64,000 bases of DNA from positions 14,328,566 through 14,392,565 of the forward strand of contig NC_064035.1 in assembly GCF_932526225.1 (NCBI RefSeq). Direction: 5' to 3'. The notes under the pieces were generated by a model. That model did not search any database. It saw only the letters and a list, made by a program, of their open reading frames with translations, and was not told the DNA's origin. The stretch's first letter is position 1. Each line of letters begins with the position of its first letter. Positions 42,301 through 53,574 of this stretch are shown here, one piece after another. The stretch comes from Nematostella vectensis (taxonomy: Eukaryota > Cnidaria > Anthozoa > Actiniaria > Edwardsiidae). The translations under genes were made by a program, and so were the position numbers.

Positions 42301-44021
42301 GTTAAGTTACCATACTTAGTTTATTACTTATCATAGATCATCTTTAATTTGCAGATTACAATAACTCCAAACAGTAATTGGGGAGGAGAGGGAAGGTATG
42401 TGTTACTAAGTGTAATATACCTTAAAATAGCTTGAAAATGCTCCGATGTTTTGACATCTATAATACTGCTCCCTTTATGTCTTAGGATATAGTATTCCTT
42501 GTGTACTGTTTGCGGTCCCTCTTTCATTAAGCATGAAATTATCAAGCTCTTGGTTATTTAAAAAGATACGCACTTTTTGTCATTTACTGCAAGCAGACAC
42601 TAACTTGGAGGTGTTTAGCATTGTTTTGTTGGAGTTAACTATGGAAAGAAATTTATCACAAGTCCCTTGCTTATTAGGTTAGTGGTATTAAAGTAGTTGC
42701 TGTATTCGGACAAATTAGACTTACTGTATTGTTCTCCTCTTTCCAGTCTTGGCTGTGGAATTGGTTATGGATATTTGCACAGAATTCCCAAGAAAGAAGA
42801 GCTCAGCGAATCCCCATCCCTGACTACTCAGTCTGTACCTACAGCTGATGGGTTTTCTGATGTAAGCTGAACTTATGGAAGCCTAAGATTATGTCTTATT
42901 TATAAAAAAAAGTTGTAATAATTCCCTTTTGAACAAGTGTCCTATATTAATTGTTTGCAAATACTGTACTGGACATTCTACTGATCTCTGTTCTGATCTC
43001 TGATCAAACAATTTAAAATACAGTAGTAATGTTTGTTCTTCTTAATTCAGATTCCACTCATGGGTGTGCCAGGAGCCACGACGCCCCACCCTGGTAAGAT
43101 ACCGCAAATCTACAGCCAGCCTACCTGTAGACTTTCATAGTTTTTCCTGTACAAAGACCTGGAATTTGCATATCACTGCCTGCACAGCGCAAGATATGAT
43201 GGTGGCTGTGATATGGAACTCTCTGTTTTTGTGCCTGAAAAACTATCAAAGTCTTTGCGTAATTGATGATATAAAAAGTGCCCATTTGTTTTTTTTTTTT
43301 TACAAATATGTTTTTTGTGTTTGCAGTATCAGTTACTACTGGTGTTGAGCAAGGAATGGCATCTCTAGACCTCAAGTCCATCACAGCTAATGCGGCACTC
43401 AATCCTTTAAATACTAGCCTGACAGCACCTGTTGTGGCTCTTCCTACACCTGTAGCACCGCCGTCCACAGTCCCCTACACTGCTACACCAGCACCAGCCC
43501 AGCAAGCACCCCATACTACAGCAGCCAGTCAGCCAGCTCCCTATACACCAGCATCTGGCCAGCCAGCATCTTACACGCCAGCCTACACACCCTACACACC
43601 AGCATCAACTGTTGGCAGGATGCCCCCCACAACGTCCCAGTCAACCCCATCACCTGCGCCCTTCTTCCAACAACAGCCTCTAGTCCCAACACCAGTTACC
43701 CTGGGGGGTACCTCAGCACCAGCGTCAACAGCTGCCCCTCCTTTGTCATACCCAGCACCAACCTCATCCCCACACGCCTACCCCTACTCACCTGCTCAAG
43801 TTCAGCTTTCCACACCCCCGCAGACCCCTCCATCGCCATCAACCAATGCTTCTGCAGGTGGGACGGTGACTGTGATGGCCACACCCTCTCCCCTTCTTAC
43901 TGATATAACTGCAGGAGCCACACCTGCACCAGTCCTTCCACTGAGTGGATCTTTCACTGGAAAAGGGGAGAATGTACCTATTGTTCCACCAACCTCAACA
44001 CCCCAACTACAAGCCTCTTGA
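39325..44021 (+). CDS. GORASP: GRASP (Golgi reassembly stacking protein), 11 exons
   Basis: GRASPs tether Golgi cisternae through paired PDZ domains. Exons: 39325-39387, 39555-39635, 40060-40156, 40321-40368, 40687-40745, 41031-41117, 41567-41656, 42355-42395, 42747-42861, 43051-43093, 43327-44021. All phases join, giving 472 residues plus stop. MGASES at the start fits N-myristoylation at Gly2. PDZ1 includes [20 protein letters not shown] and [14 protein letters not shown]2 includes [20 protein letters not shown] and [25 protein letters not shown], the family signature. From about residue 250 it is a Pro/Thr/Ser/Ala-rich tail, as in the regulatory domain of vertebrate GRASP55/65. The exon 7 donor is tandemly duplicated. 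Confidence 0.94.
41647..41770 (+). repeat. 46-bp tandem duplication of GRASP exon 7 / donor junction
   Basis: Units at 41647, 41693 and 41739 (last partial). Each begins with exon end ATGCCGAGAG and donor GTGTGTGCCCTAATAGTG. The true donor is at 41,657. A later fragment GTGCCCTAATAGTGAC near 42,068 suggests the array continued before a MITE split it. Confidence 0.87.
41769..42043. mobile_element. MITE with AAGGCCCTGTCACACGT ends
   Basis: AAGGCCCTGTCACGCGTAG at the left and CGTACGTGTGACAGGGCCTT at the right are inverted repeats 275 bp apart. There is no coding capacity. It lies inside the duplicated donor array of GRASP intron 7. Confidence 0.8.
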
Positions 44022-44870
44022 TTATCCATTTAGAGACGAATTGGGACAATGGTGTTGAGGTTTATGGTCAGGCATATGACCCACGAAAACACTTACATTA
44101 TTCTTTGTCCTCGTGAAATAGAGGATTATCTTGCAGTATTTAACTGCCAGTTTACTGTCAGAACTTGTGGAAGTGACCTCTTATCTCAGTTATTGATACT
44201 GCTGAAAGAATTTTTTAAAATCATCTAAGAGAGCATATCCTCCAGGGACCTCTTGGTTGTTATTGTGTGTAGGACTGTATCTTACCTTCAAGGTAAAAAT
44301 GGCCCAGCAAAAACATGATGTCATAATAGTGGTCTTTGAAGATGAGTTTGATATGTTTTTAACATTGTGCAGAGAGGTTTATCATGCTAGTGGTTTCCGT
44401 CCATACGCAAACCCAGGAGTTGCTGAGGGGGATTTGATTATTCTTAGCTATCTTATGGAAAAAGGATAATGTTTGAGGATCCTACAATAGGAAATGACCC
44501 CGAAATCTAAGGAATACCAATACCGTTCTTTAATCTAAGGAATTTTGCGATGTTACTTATCGTAAGTGTTATAGAATGTTTTATATATCATGTAAGAGAT
44601 TATTAAAAAGCTGTAGTTCACAAATAAAACTGAAGTATAAAAATGACTACTTTGATTCTTTCAGCTGTTGTCACCTTGCGTCTAAAGTATTTTTAAAGAG
44701 TTATTATAGCTTATTGCTGTGGCGACAGAGGCGTGTGGTCAAATACGTGACTTCTACACGCGGCTTATTCTAAGAAAACTCTATGCAAACTGCATCTGCG
44801 CACAACACCGTGTGCATTAACATAACTATAGAAGATAGCCTTGAATAAGATGTAACTTTTGTAAGCTCAG
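44022..44870. other. GRASP 3' UTR and flank
   Basis: No gene is seen. An AATAAA at about 44,624 could be the GRASP polyadenylation signal. Confidence 0.5.
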
Positions 44871-45668
44871 GTTCCCTGATAGCAGAGGCCTCTTTTCGCT
44901 GTATTTTGCAGGGCTGGCGTTCGCGAGGAAAAGATACCTCTGCCATGGGTCGCAAGTTCGTTTGATCAAACCGCCGTCCACGATCGTGGACGGGAGATCC
45001 AGAGCGCATGCTCCGTTCATTAATTACTGGCCACTATTTGGGCCCACAATGACTAGCGCATGCGTGAAGCGTATATCCGCTGTGGGACAATAAGCCCGCA
45101 TTCGAAACGGCGTCCTCCGTAGAAATATCACGCGACGCGACGAATTATAAAAGAAGCCATTCAATGCCTTGTCTTCATTCAGAATTTTCTCTCTTTTGAC
45201 TAACGAGTCAATCTACCGTTTACAGCTTTTGCATATTTTTCTGGAATTAGCTGATCTAAGTTTACCAAAAAGTTTTGTAACATTTTGTTGGAGTCCAACT
45301 GCGATATTTAATACATTGAAGAAACTCGCCTGCAGATGTCTTGAAATTTATCCCACAAACAAGACAAAACTCGTCTTTGCTGCGTTTGCTGTTAAATCTT
45401 TTTAGTTACGTTTTAGGTGATTGAAATTGAACAGTTGTTTTCTTTTTTCGAAGAGGAGAACTAACCGGAACTTGATTCATAATTTGCGACAAAAAATAGC
45501 ATATTTACAGCTTTTGCGCTATGGTACGGTTTTTGGCACGGCATACGGTCGCTTAGAAACGCTCACGCATGCGCAACGAAAACAGTTTCGACCCATTGCA
45601 GAGGTATCTTTTCCTCGCGAACGCCAGACCAGCGAAATGCAGAGAAAAGAGGCCTCTGCTAGCAGGGA
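44871..45668. mobile_element. Fold-back element with about 80-bp inverted ends
   Basis: The left end (CCCTGATAGCAGAGGCCTCT, then a TTCGCGAGGAAAAGATACCT segment) is mirrored at the right end (AGGTATCTTTTCCTCGCGAA ... AGAGGCCTCTGCTAGCAGGG). The interior of about 640 bp has no protein-family features. Short related palindromes lie at 17,680-17,746 and possibly near 51,897. Confidence 0.75.
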
Positions 45669-46574
45669 AAAGCTCAGAAAGATCTAGTTTTGAGAGGGAG
45701 GGGGCTACTCTTTTTCTAGGGCGTGGGTACAGTCCGATAACCTGTTCCGCTTTTTTGCGGAGGGCCCAATGCTCATGATTTTTTCTAAGACGACTACAAA
45801 TTAACTTATGCATATAATATTCACAGACAAGACTACACGTTTTCAAATTTTATTGATTTATAAGGTATTTTCTGTTTGCACATAGTGGGAGATTTCCGTA
45901 GCAGCGGGCATAGTTCCGTATCACTCAAAAATTCTGTCGTCTGGTACTAGTTTTTTAACTTGAGAATCAAAACATATTTACTAAATAAAATATCACATCC
46001 CTTTCTTTTTGCTTAAAATTAATGTATAAAAAATGATTTTAACTTCGCAATGCAGCAGGTTAACAAACCAACAATCGTCAATGGGCTTTCAAATAACATA
46101 TAGCAAGAAACAAAATGGTCTGATTTAATTCTTACAAAATAAATGCCACAACCCACACAAATACTGAAACGGCAAAATAGACAAAATGCAAAAATGTAGA
46201 GAATAAGGTGAGCCTAGAATTGGAATTGGATTTATTTTGATAATTTTCGTGCACGAGAGCTCAACAAAAAGCCGTTTTTAACTCGTGAATGCTTGCAAAG
46301 CATTTACGATGTCCATGCGGGATTATCACTGAGTGCTCTTCGTTTCTTTTTGTAACTCTGAGTTCTGCAATCGTCCTCCGACTCTGATGACGCGATCATT
46401 CTTGTCAAAGAATGGGCCAAGCTTCAAGATACGACTGTTCTTGGGCAGCGGCAGTTGAGACAACAATGTTGTATACTCTTCCGCGTAGACTTCCCTTTGA
46501 ACTTCACGGTACAAAAAGGTTTCTGCAGTCGATATCTCCTCGGCTGATAGCTCAGAACCTCGTTCAGATTTCTT

Positions 46575-47078
46575 TTATTTTAACCTGTTAATGAATCTGA
46601 AGACGTACGCGTTGACTCGAACGAGCGTCGACCACTTTTCATAACGAGTAGAATCGATAACAGGCTCTGATTCAGGTGAGACAGCCGCAAAGCAGCTCTT
46701 GATTGGTTTCTCTTCTCTATTTACTCTTGTCGCTATGATCTCGTTTTCATTTCGGGTTTGACTCGGCCAAGACGCAGGTGAAGCTGACAGCAACTTCGGA
46801 CCCTTCCACCACAACTCGCTCTCCGTGAGACTACTCGATGACATACCGCGAGTGAGTAGGTCTGCAAGATTATCTACTCCGGGACAAAGTCTCCAACATT
46901 CGGGGTCAAACGAAGAATGTATTTCCGCGACTCGATTGGCTACAAACGTCTTCCACCGCGCACTAGAACCTCGGATCCAGTTCAAAGCAACTTCACTGTC
47001 TGACCAGCAAACGACACGCTGAATGTCATACAATACAGAAAGTGAATCGATCACAAACTTCAATAGTCTGCAATTCAC
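46575..47078 (-). pseudogene. BEL/Pao RNase H and linker fragment
   Basis: Contains CWSDSEVALNWIRGSSARWK and LADLLTRGMSS, which are conserved phrases of the Pao RNase H region. The frame is closed by a stop at 46,575 and an upstream frame break. Confidence 0.85.
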
Positions 47079-47388
47079 AACAGCAGCAAGAAGCTCTAAT
47101 CTTGGGAGTGATATGACTTTGGGTAGGGGCTACATAACTCTTCGACATGAGAATGTGTACTTGATCGTCTTCACATGCTACTCTAGCATAGATGGCAGCG
47201 CCGTAAGCCTTGGGTTAAGCATCACCAAAGCCATCCATGAATCTCGATTCTCGCGCTAGCTTTGCCACCGCCCATGAAACATCGGGGAATAAGAACGCTG
47301 TCAAGACGGTGTAGTTCCGACTTCCAAGAATGCCATTCATCTAGTATCTCATCAGCCAACTGATCGTCCCAATCTATCCCAGCCAGAG

Positions 47389-49066
47389 TCCTGAAGGTGG
47401 CTGCAACAGAACTCGCACCTATCCTTACATTACTGTTCGAGCAGTCGATGAAGGATGGCGTACTCCCTACTGTATGGAAGGACGCGAACATATCAGCCAT
47501 TTATAAGAAGGGTCTAAGATCTGACCCACAGAACTATCGCCCAGTATCTTTAACATCCTTGGTCTCCAAACTGATGGAACACATTGTCTCAAAACACATA
47601 ATGTGTCACCTGTCCGCAAACAACATCATTACTCAGCTACAGCATGGTTTCCTGAAAGGCCTCTCTTGCTCCACCCAACTAATATCTGTTATTCATGATT
47701 GGTCGTCGGTCCTGAACGATCATGGGCAAGTTGACGTGGTATTTCTTGATTTCGCCAAGGCGTTCGATTCAGTCCCTCACGAACGCCTACTGATCAAGGC
47801 CGAGTTCTATGGAATCAGAGGAAGACTCTTACTGTGGTTAAGGCACTTTCTTACCAACAGAAGACAGCGAGTGGTCGTGAACGGGGCCTCTTCTACCTGG
47901 TCCCCTGTGCTATCAGGTGTGCCTCAGGGCACGGTCTTAGGACCGATATTATTCCTGCTCTTCATAAACGACCTGCCATCTGGCATCAAATCACACGTGA
48001 AACTGTTTGCCGACGACAGCGTCCTATACCGCCCAATAAAGAGCCTTGATGACCACCACGCCCTACAGCAAGATCTTCACCACCTTGAACGATGGGCAGA
48101 ACAGTGGCAGATGAAGTTTGCGCCCAAAAAATGTTACGTCATGACCATCACCTTAAAACGCGACAAGTCCCAGTTCCCATACCATTTGTGTGGAACCACA
48201 CTGGAGGGGGTTAGCGTTCAAAAATACCTTGGAGTCCACATTTCTACATCTCTCAATTGGTCAAAGCACACGGAGGAAGTCAAGAAGAAGGCTAACGCAG
48301 TACTGGGTATCCTACAAAGAAATTTATCTTCCTGCCCAGCTGCGGTTAAAGAGCAAGCCTACAAGGCACTGGTAAGGCCACTGGTGGAGTACGGGACGGA
48401 AGCATGGAGCCCCCACACTAAGAAGGACATTCAAAAAGTTGAATCTGTACAACGCCGCGCTGCCAGATTTGTGTGCAACGACTACGGAAGGCATAGCAGC
48501 GTCACGAATATGCTGACACACCTAGGATGGCACCAGCTAGAACTTAGGCGAACAGTATTCGACTCATGTCGAGTCATGTTTTATAAGATCCACCACGGGC
48601 TAGTAAAAATCGATTTCCCGAGTGATGTAATTCGCAAACCTGGTTCCTACGCAACCAGGTCAAGCGTCAGGAACACATGCCAACTTACACTCCCGCCTCC
48701 CAGTATAAACCAATTCAAATACTCCTTCTTTTCAAGAACTATCCCCGTTTGGAACTCTCTGCCCCAACAAATGCTAGACCTCAGCTCTGTCGATGAATTT
48801 AAGATAGCCGTCACTGGCGAGCTGGCCCGGCAATGATTTAGTTGCCATACTACCCATGTACATGTGTATTGTTATCTCATCATCTTATCGAATTGTTACG
48901 TTTATTTATTTATTTATTCATTCATTTATTGTTTCTTTTGTTTTATTTATTATTTATTTATTATCAACCGTAGTATGTGCATGGGTAGTTGGTACGCTGC
49001 CCCTCATTGCCGGATTAGCTCGCTAGTGGCAATTATTGTATTTAAAGGTAAAGGTTAAATCCCTTT
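47389..49066 (+). mobile_element. 5'-truncated non-LTR retrotransposon (CR1/Jockey-type) nested in BEL/Pao
   Basis: The insertion cuts the BEL pol codons between QLWH and TLAGIDW; joining 47,389 to about 49,068 restores that run. The element holds only the RT half of ORF2 and ends in a T-rich 3' UTR with (TTTA)n and a short GGTAAAGGTTAAA tail. A target duplication is at most 2-3 bp. Confidence 0.88.
47391..48836 (+). pseudogene. LINE ORF2 reverse transcriptase, 5'-truncated
   Basis: The frame is open from the truncation point to the stop. RT blocks seen: ISAIYKKGLRSDPQNYRPVS, VVFLDFAKAFDSVPHERLL, SGVPQGTVLGPILFLLFIND, and the catalytic FADDSVLY. The connection domain holds KYLGVHIS and VRPLVEYGTEAWSPH. 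No apurinic endonuclease domain is present because the 5' part is missing. Confidence 0.9.
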
Positions 49067-49438
49067 GTGCCATAACTGCTAGAGTAATATCTTCGCTCGA
49101 ACAGTATAGGGGGTGATGAAACCCATCGGATCGAAGAGCTTTGAGGCGACGCTGAGCAGGCTTATCTTCGTTTCCACAGCAGAGGGGTACATCACAGCTG
49201 GCTGCGATTGGAATTTAAACAAATCACGTGTCGTGTCCCAGTGAATACCGAGAGCTTTCATCGGTTGCCTTTCACTGAGGTCTACCAGTGTGCTTGGATC
49301 TCTATCCTTCTCGTCTATTCCCTCGAGTACTTCTTCGGAGTTGCTCGACCACTTTGTGAGGTTAAACGAAGCGCGGTACATAAGCTCGGCAAGTGGTCTT
49401 TGCAGCTCCTCAGCTTCCTCTACGTTCTCCGCGCCAGT

Positions 49439-50270
49439 TTAACAATCGTCGACGTACATGTTCTGCAAAAGCTCCGCTGAGGCTTTGGAAAATTCTAACT
49501 CGTGCTTCTTAGCGTGAGCGCGCACAGTAGCGGTCGCGGGAAAGGGGCTGCAGTTAACACCAAAGGTTACGCGCGTCATCTGGTAAATATCGGGACGTCT
49601 CTTAGCTTCTCTGTCTCTCCATACATATCTGTGAACCGCACTCTGTTCGTCCACCAACGGCGACGTATCTTCTTGGACACTGATACCGACTGATTCAAGC
49701 TCCCAGAGCTTCTTCAGACAGTCCACTACGAGGTCGTTATGGACGCTTGTCAGCATCGACTTTGTGTTCGTGGATGACTGGCCAGCAACTGGACCAGACA
49801 CGATCCATCCGAAGGTAGAACTCACTGCGGTCAAGGTGTCACGACGGGGACCTTTCTTGCACTCGCCGCTCACAAACGCCTGGTAGTAATCTGCACCGGT
49901 CAAGACGTCTACATCAACTGCGTCTCGAGGGTACGAGTCAGCAAGTCTAAGGCTTCTCAAGTGGGGATTGACGTTAAAATCAATGTTGACTGGCTCTAGT
50001 GGTTGACAGTTCTTCTCAACTGCAAGTGCTTCCATGAAAACGGGGGACGACTCTGTACCTCCGTCTCCGTCTCTCGGCTCGGGGGATATTCCCACTCTTA
50101 TCACCACCAAATGTTGACACGTTGAGGATCTCCGTTGGGCCTTTTAGCTCTAGCGAATCTGCAAGCTTCTTTGCGATGTACGATCTTTGACAGCCCGAAT
50201 CAAAGAGCACACGAACCGGGATCACATGACCATCAACAGACATATTTTCTATGACAATCTGGAGCAAAAC
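49439..50270 (-). pseudogene. BEL/Pao protease to reverse-transcriptase fragment
   Basis: Two overlapping frames carry the aspartic protease (LFDSGCQRSYIAK), the spacer (DVLTGADYYQAF and STFGWIVSGPV) and the RT active site (YVDDC). A frameshift near 50,050-50,100 separates them. Confidence 0.85.
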
Positions 50271-50519
50271 GTTTGTACTCGGGTGATGCGCAGACGCGAG
50301 GCCAGTGTGCGTACCGTGCGGCGATTGGGCATGTAATAGCCGATGATGACGCTCTCCACACTCTCTTACCCCACATCTGGGCTGCCGACAAACCTGTGAA
50401 TAATGGTTAGCATTCGTGGGGAGAAGACAGTTAAAGCAGAGCCCCGCATTCTTCCGAGTCCACCGCTCCTCTACGGTTTTCTCTGTGAGCTACGAGCACT
50501 CCGAGGTATTATGGCCAGC

Positions 50520-51440
50520 GGTTTTTCATAGCGCACAGACCTTTCTGTTTGGCTGCTTGTTAACTTCACTTAATAATGCGTACGCGGATGAAATTTGGGT
50601 TTCCTGAGGTTTGTTTGCATCACCCTCCCTGCTGTTAGTATGGGATTGATTTTGTTTGATGCTATGGGAACCTGGCTTAGTTGCCGTTTTGGCACTTCTC
50701 TGTGCGGCCTCCTTTGAGAGCAAAGATTTGAAAAAAAGGTCTAGATCAACCTTATCTCAATCCGTTTCGGACAGTCCCATTCCCACTTTTTACAAACTTC
50801 AGGAGGTAGTTTCATCTCGAAAATAGGGATCAAAATACTGGCATACAGTTTTGGACTTTTTCCTTATCCCTCCAAGGCCCTTACTTTGTTCTGCAAGGTG
50901 TCATGAAGTTCGCGCAGGGATTATGCATCTGCATTCGGTTTCGCTTGGAGATGAATGATGGCTTTTATTAGCGAGGTGGTTATTATTCGCTTCCTGCCAT
51001 TCCGGTGTTTAAAGGTTTCCACTGCATGGGAAAAGTTAGCACTTATAATCTCAAGCCTCTCAATATTTTGATACGCGGACCCACCCAGGACTGATCTTAG
51101 ATGGGTAAACTTCTGAACATAAGGGAAATTACGTCGGTTATGCACTGCTGCTTCGAACTGATGATAGGAAATTTTATCACATCTCCATAAAACTTAGGGA
51201 GCTCTAGCTTTGAAAGTTTCATGTTACACGACATATTCCCTGACACAGGAGATTTAGAACTCTGAGTCTGTTTGTGTTTGTCCAAATAACCTTGGGCAAT
51301 GTCTATAGCCTCATCTATTTCCTCTAAAAATACAGCCCACTTTGAGGCCTCCTTCTCAACTCCATCATCGGGAAGTGGAGAAATTACTGATTCTTTAATT
51401 TCAATCAAGTCTGGATATTCTATAGCCCTTTCACTTGACT
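50520..51440 (-). pseudogene. BEL/Pao Gag fragment
   Basis: Broken frames match the Gag region of BEL elements: LSKLELPKFYGDVIKF, then RRNFPYVQKFTHLRSVLGGS, AVETFKHRNGRKRI and further fragments. The 5' end is replaced by a TTTA/TTCA-type microsatellite, so no start codon is seen. Confidence 0.75.
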
Positions 51441-51444
51441 TCAA

Positions 51445-51562
51445 AATAAATAAATGAATGAATGAATGAATGAATGAATGAATAAATAAATAAATAAATA
51501 AGTGAATGAATGAATGAATAAATACATAAATAAATAAATAAATAAATAAATACATAAATGTT
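51445..51562. repeat. AATG/AAAT microsatellite
   Basis: AATG and AAAT tetranucleotides are repeated over about 115 bp. The minus-strand translation (repeated LFIHSFI) is spurious. Confidence 0.95.
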
Positions 51563-53574
51563 GTTGTTTACTTGGCACTTACATAAATAAAATAATACAT
51601 TTAAATAAAATTCTTTTGTGAATACAATATGACTTACTTTAGGTGTTAAAATAAATTTCCCCTTAGTGATAGCACATTGAGGGTGTTGAACCCAAGTAAT
51701 TTTTAAGAAATAACAATTTTAAAACACATTCTCTGTTGTGGGAATAAAAAGATTTTTACACCGTAAAAGATAGGACAATCAGCCCTGTCTACTTTCATTG
51801 ATATATATTTATTATATCCAAAGTGGTCATTCAAATCTTTGTCATGTCACAACACAGTTCCCAAACAAGTTTAGGATCTCATGTATCCCAGTCAACCCTG
51901 CTAGCAGGGTCTAGTTTGAGGTAAAGCTACTGTTTCTTAACTTTTCTACACAATTTCTCTGTTATAAAATGGCACAATTTCAGCTAAATCGCTTTTATCT
52001 CGCTCGTCTGAAAGCGAATCCGATTGGCACAGTTTTGCCACAATCTGACCAAAAAACGGGAAACAAATTGTGATGCAACTTCTGTTATTTCTGAAAGAAA
52101 AACCCCTGTCCTAAACAGCCACTACAATCATCTAGTCCGCATTTTCTAACCTATGGTTACTCCTAGTCGTACTGTATAGAAACGTGCACTTATTGTCTTA
52201 TTTGCGTTTGGAATACACGTGACACTAACCAGGCCCGTACCCATGATTTTTCTTGGGGGGGGGGGGGGGGGGGTGCGAAATCCGAAAAAGTGGACCTATT
52301 TTTTTCCGGGAGGGGAGGGGGAAGGAGGGAATTCTCTGAAAAAGATCTAACCACTGCCTTTGCAGTATCTCCACGGGGCGTTTATTGTCGGATTTGGCTT
52401 CATATCAAAGTGATTTAGCTCATGATTTTTTAGTCTTATCTACAAATAGCACGTCTATTGAGAACCAAAAGTGGACTTTCGGCCGTTGTGGGGGGGGGGG
52501 GGGGGTGGGGTACGGGCCTGCGTAAAGAATAGAGAAAAACTAATGAGGATATTGATAGGGCAGTTAAAAAAAGAAAGCAGATGGCCGCTTCTATGTCTTC
52601 TATGTAGTATACTCGCGGAGATAATAAATATTTAAATCATATTCGGAAAAGGTTTCTTCCCTGCCTTTGGATTTCAATTGTATTTATTAAATCGGTGTAC
52701 TCAACTTTATACTTAGGTAATCCTCCGTAACTCGATGACATCTCGTTGGCTGGAAAAGGGGTTTCTAGTACAAATTATGGTAGACTATTCTAATAAAAAT
52801 AAATAACTTTATCATTCAAAAGATTTTAAGCTAAAGACTATAGCATTAATACTTTCACAAAAACAAAAATAAGAAGTAAAAATTGATTGTCTAACGTTAA
52901 ACTAATTGTTTTACGTTCAACGAAGAAATATTTCCATAGAAATTGTGCAACTAATTATTTATTTACGAAGTGCTATTGACTTTAAACAAAGAATAAAGAT
53001 AAAGTTATGAGAAAGAAGGCTGGATGAAAAATTAATGAGTTATACTCATTTTCTTATGATGGACGCGTTAGCTGAGGCTTCTTTCACTTCACTAAGAAAT
53101 GATGTTTCTATGACTTAACAAACTGTGTTTGAAGCTGTTACAAAAGTTTCACGTGAAGATGGCAAGTATTTGAATCTTATGTCCGTACGAATTTAATTTA
53201 ATTTCTTTTTCGATTAGGAAACATCGAATAGATTTGAAGCTTTGATTATGAAATAATTAGAAAGACTTTTTCAGGTTAAAACATCTTGGAGATTGCTGCT
53301 TAAGAGATTATGTTGAAAACGTTATCCTTTTTTCATTTTTTTTTTGTACAAAGAACCCGAAGTTTAAAACACCAGTCTAGTAATTTAATTAAACAACGAA
53401 TATATAAAACAATAAAATGCTGTTTAACAATTTGCTGGGACTATGTTCACTTTAAAAAAAAAACATCAATCTAGAAACTTATACAATGCAACAATTAGAT
53501 AACTTCAGTGCGTTTTAACATTTTTTTCTTTGGATTTCAAAGTAATTCTTACATGAAACATTTCTTGCTTTTAG
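51563..53574. other. Intergenic, AT-rich
   Basis: No gene is seen. It holds two long G-runs (52,255-52,273; 52,490-52,506) inside a probable MITE and otherwise A/T-rich sequence. Confidence 0.6.
52231..52523. mobile_element. MITE with CAGGCCCGTACC ends and internal G-runs
   Basis: CAGGCCCGTACCCA and GGGGTACGGGCCTG are inverted ends about 290 bp apart. Each is next to a poly-G tract. A single similar end (CAGGCCCGTAGG) occurs at 61,668. Confidence 0.65.

Larger units (their letters stand above)
46230..51440 (-). mobile_element. Decayed BEL/Pao LTR retrotransposon, split by a LINE
   Basis: Pieces in order on the minus strand: Gag (51.4-50.5 kb: KLELPKFYGDVIKF; FTHLRSVLGGSAYQNIE), CCHC region (LCFNCLLPTNANHYSQVC, about 50.4 kb), protease (VRVLFDSGCQRSYI, 50.2 kb), and spacer and RT (VLTGADYYQAFVSG; YVDDC near 49.45 kb). 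Then RT/RNase H thumb (SVASKLFDPMGFITPYTVRA, 49.1 kb), interruption by the LINE, LAGIDWDDQLADEI (47.4 kb), RNase H (WSDSEVALNWIRG, 47.0 kb), and the integrase N terminus (VIRVGGRLQNSEL, 46.35 kb) ending near 46.23 kb. Many stops and frameshifts are present and no LTRs were found. It is a dead remnant. Confidence 0.88.

Noticed and set aside
43121-43468. Minus-strand 115-codon frame over GRASP exon 11
   Set aside because: It is a shadow of the Pro/Thr-rich coding exon on the other strand, with no family features.
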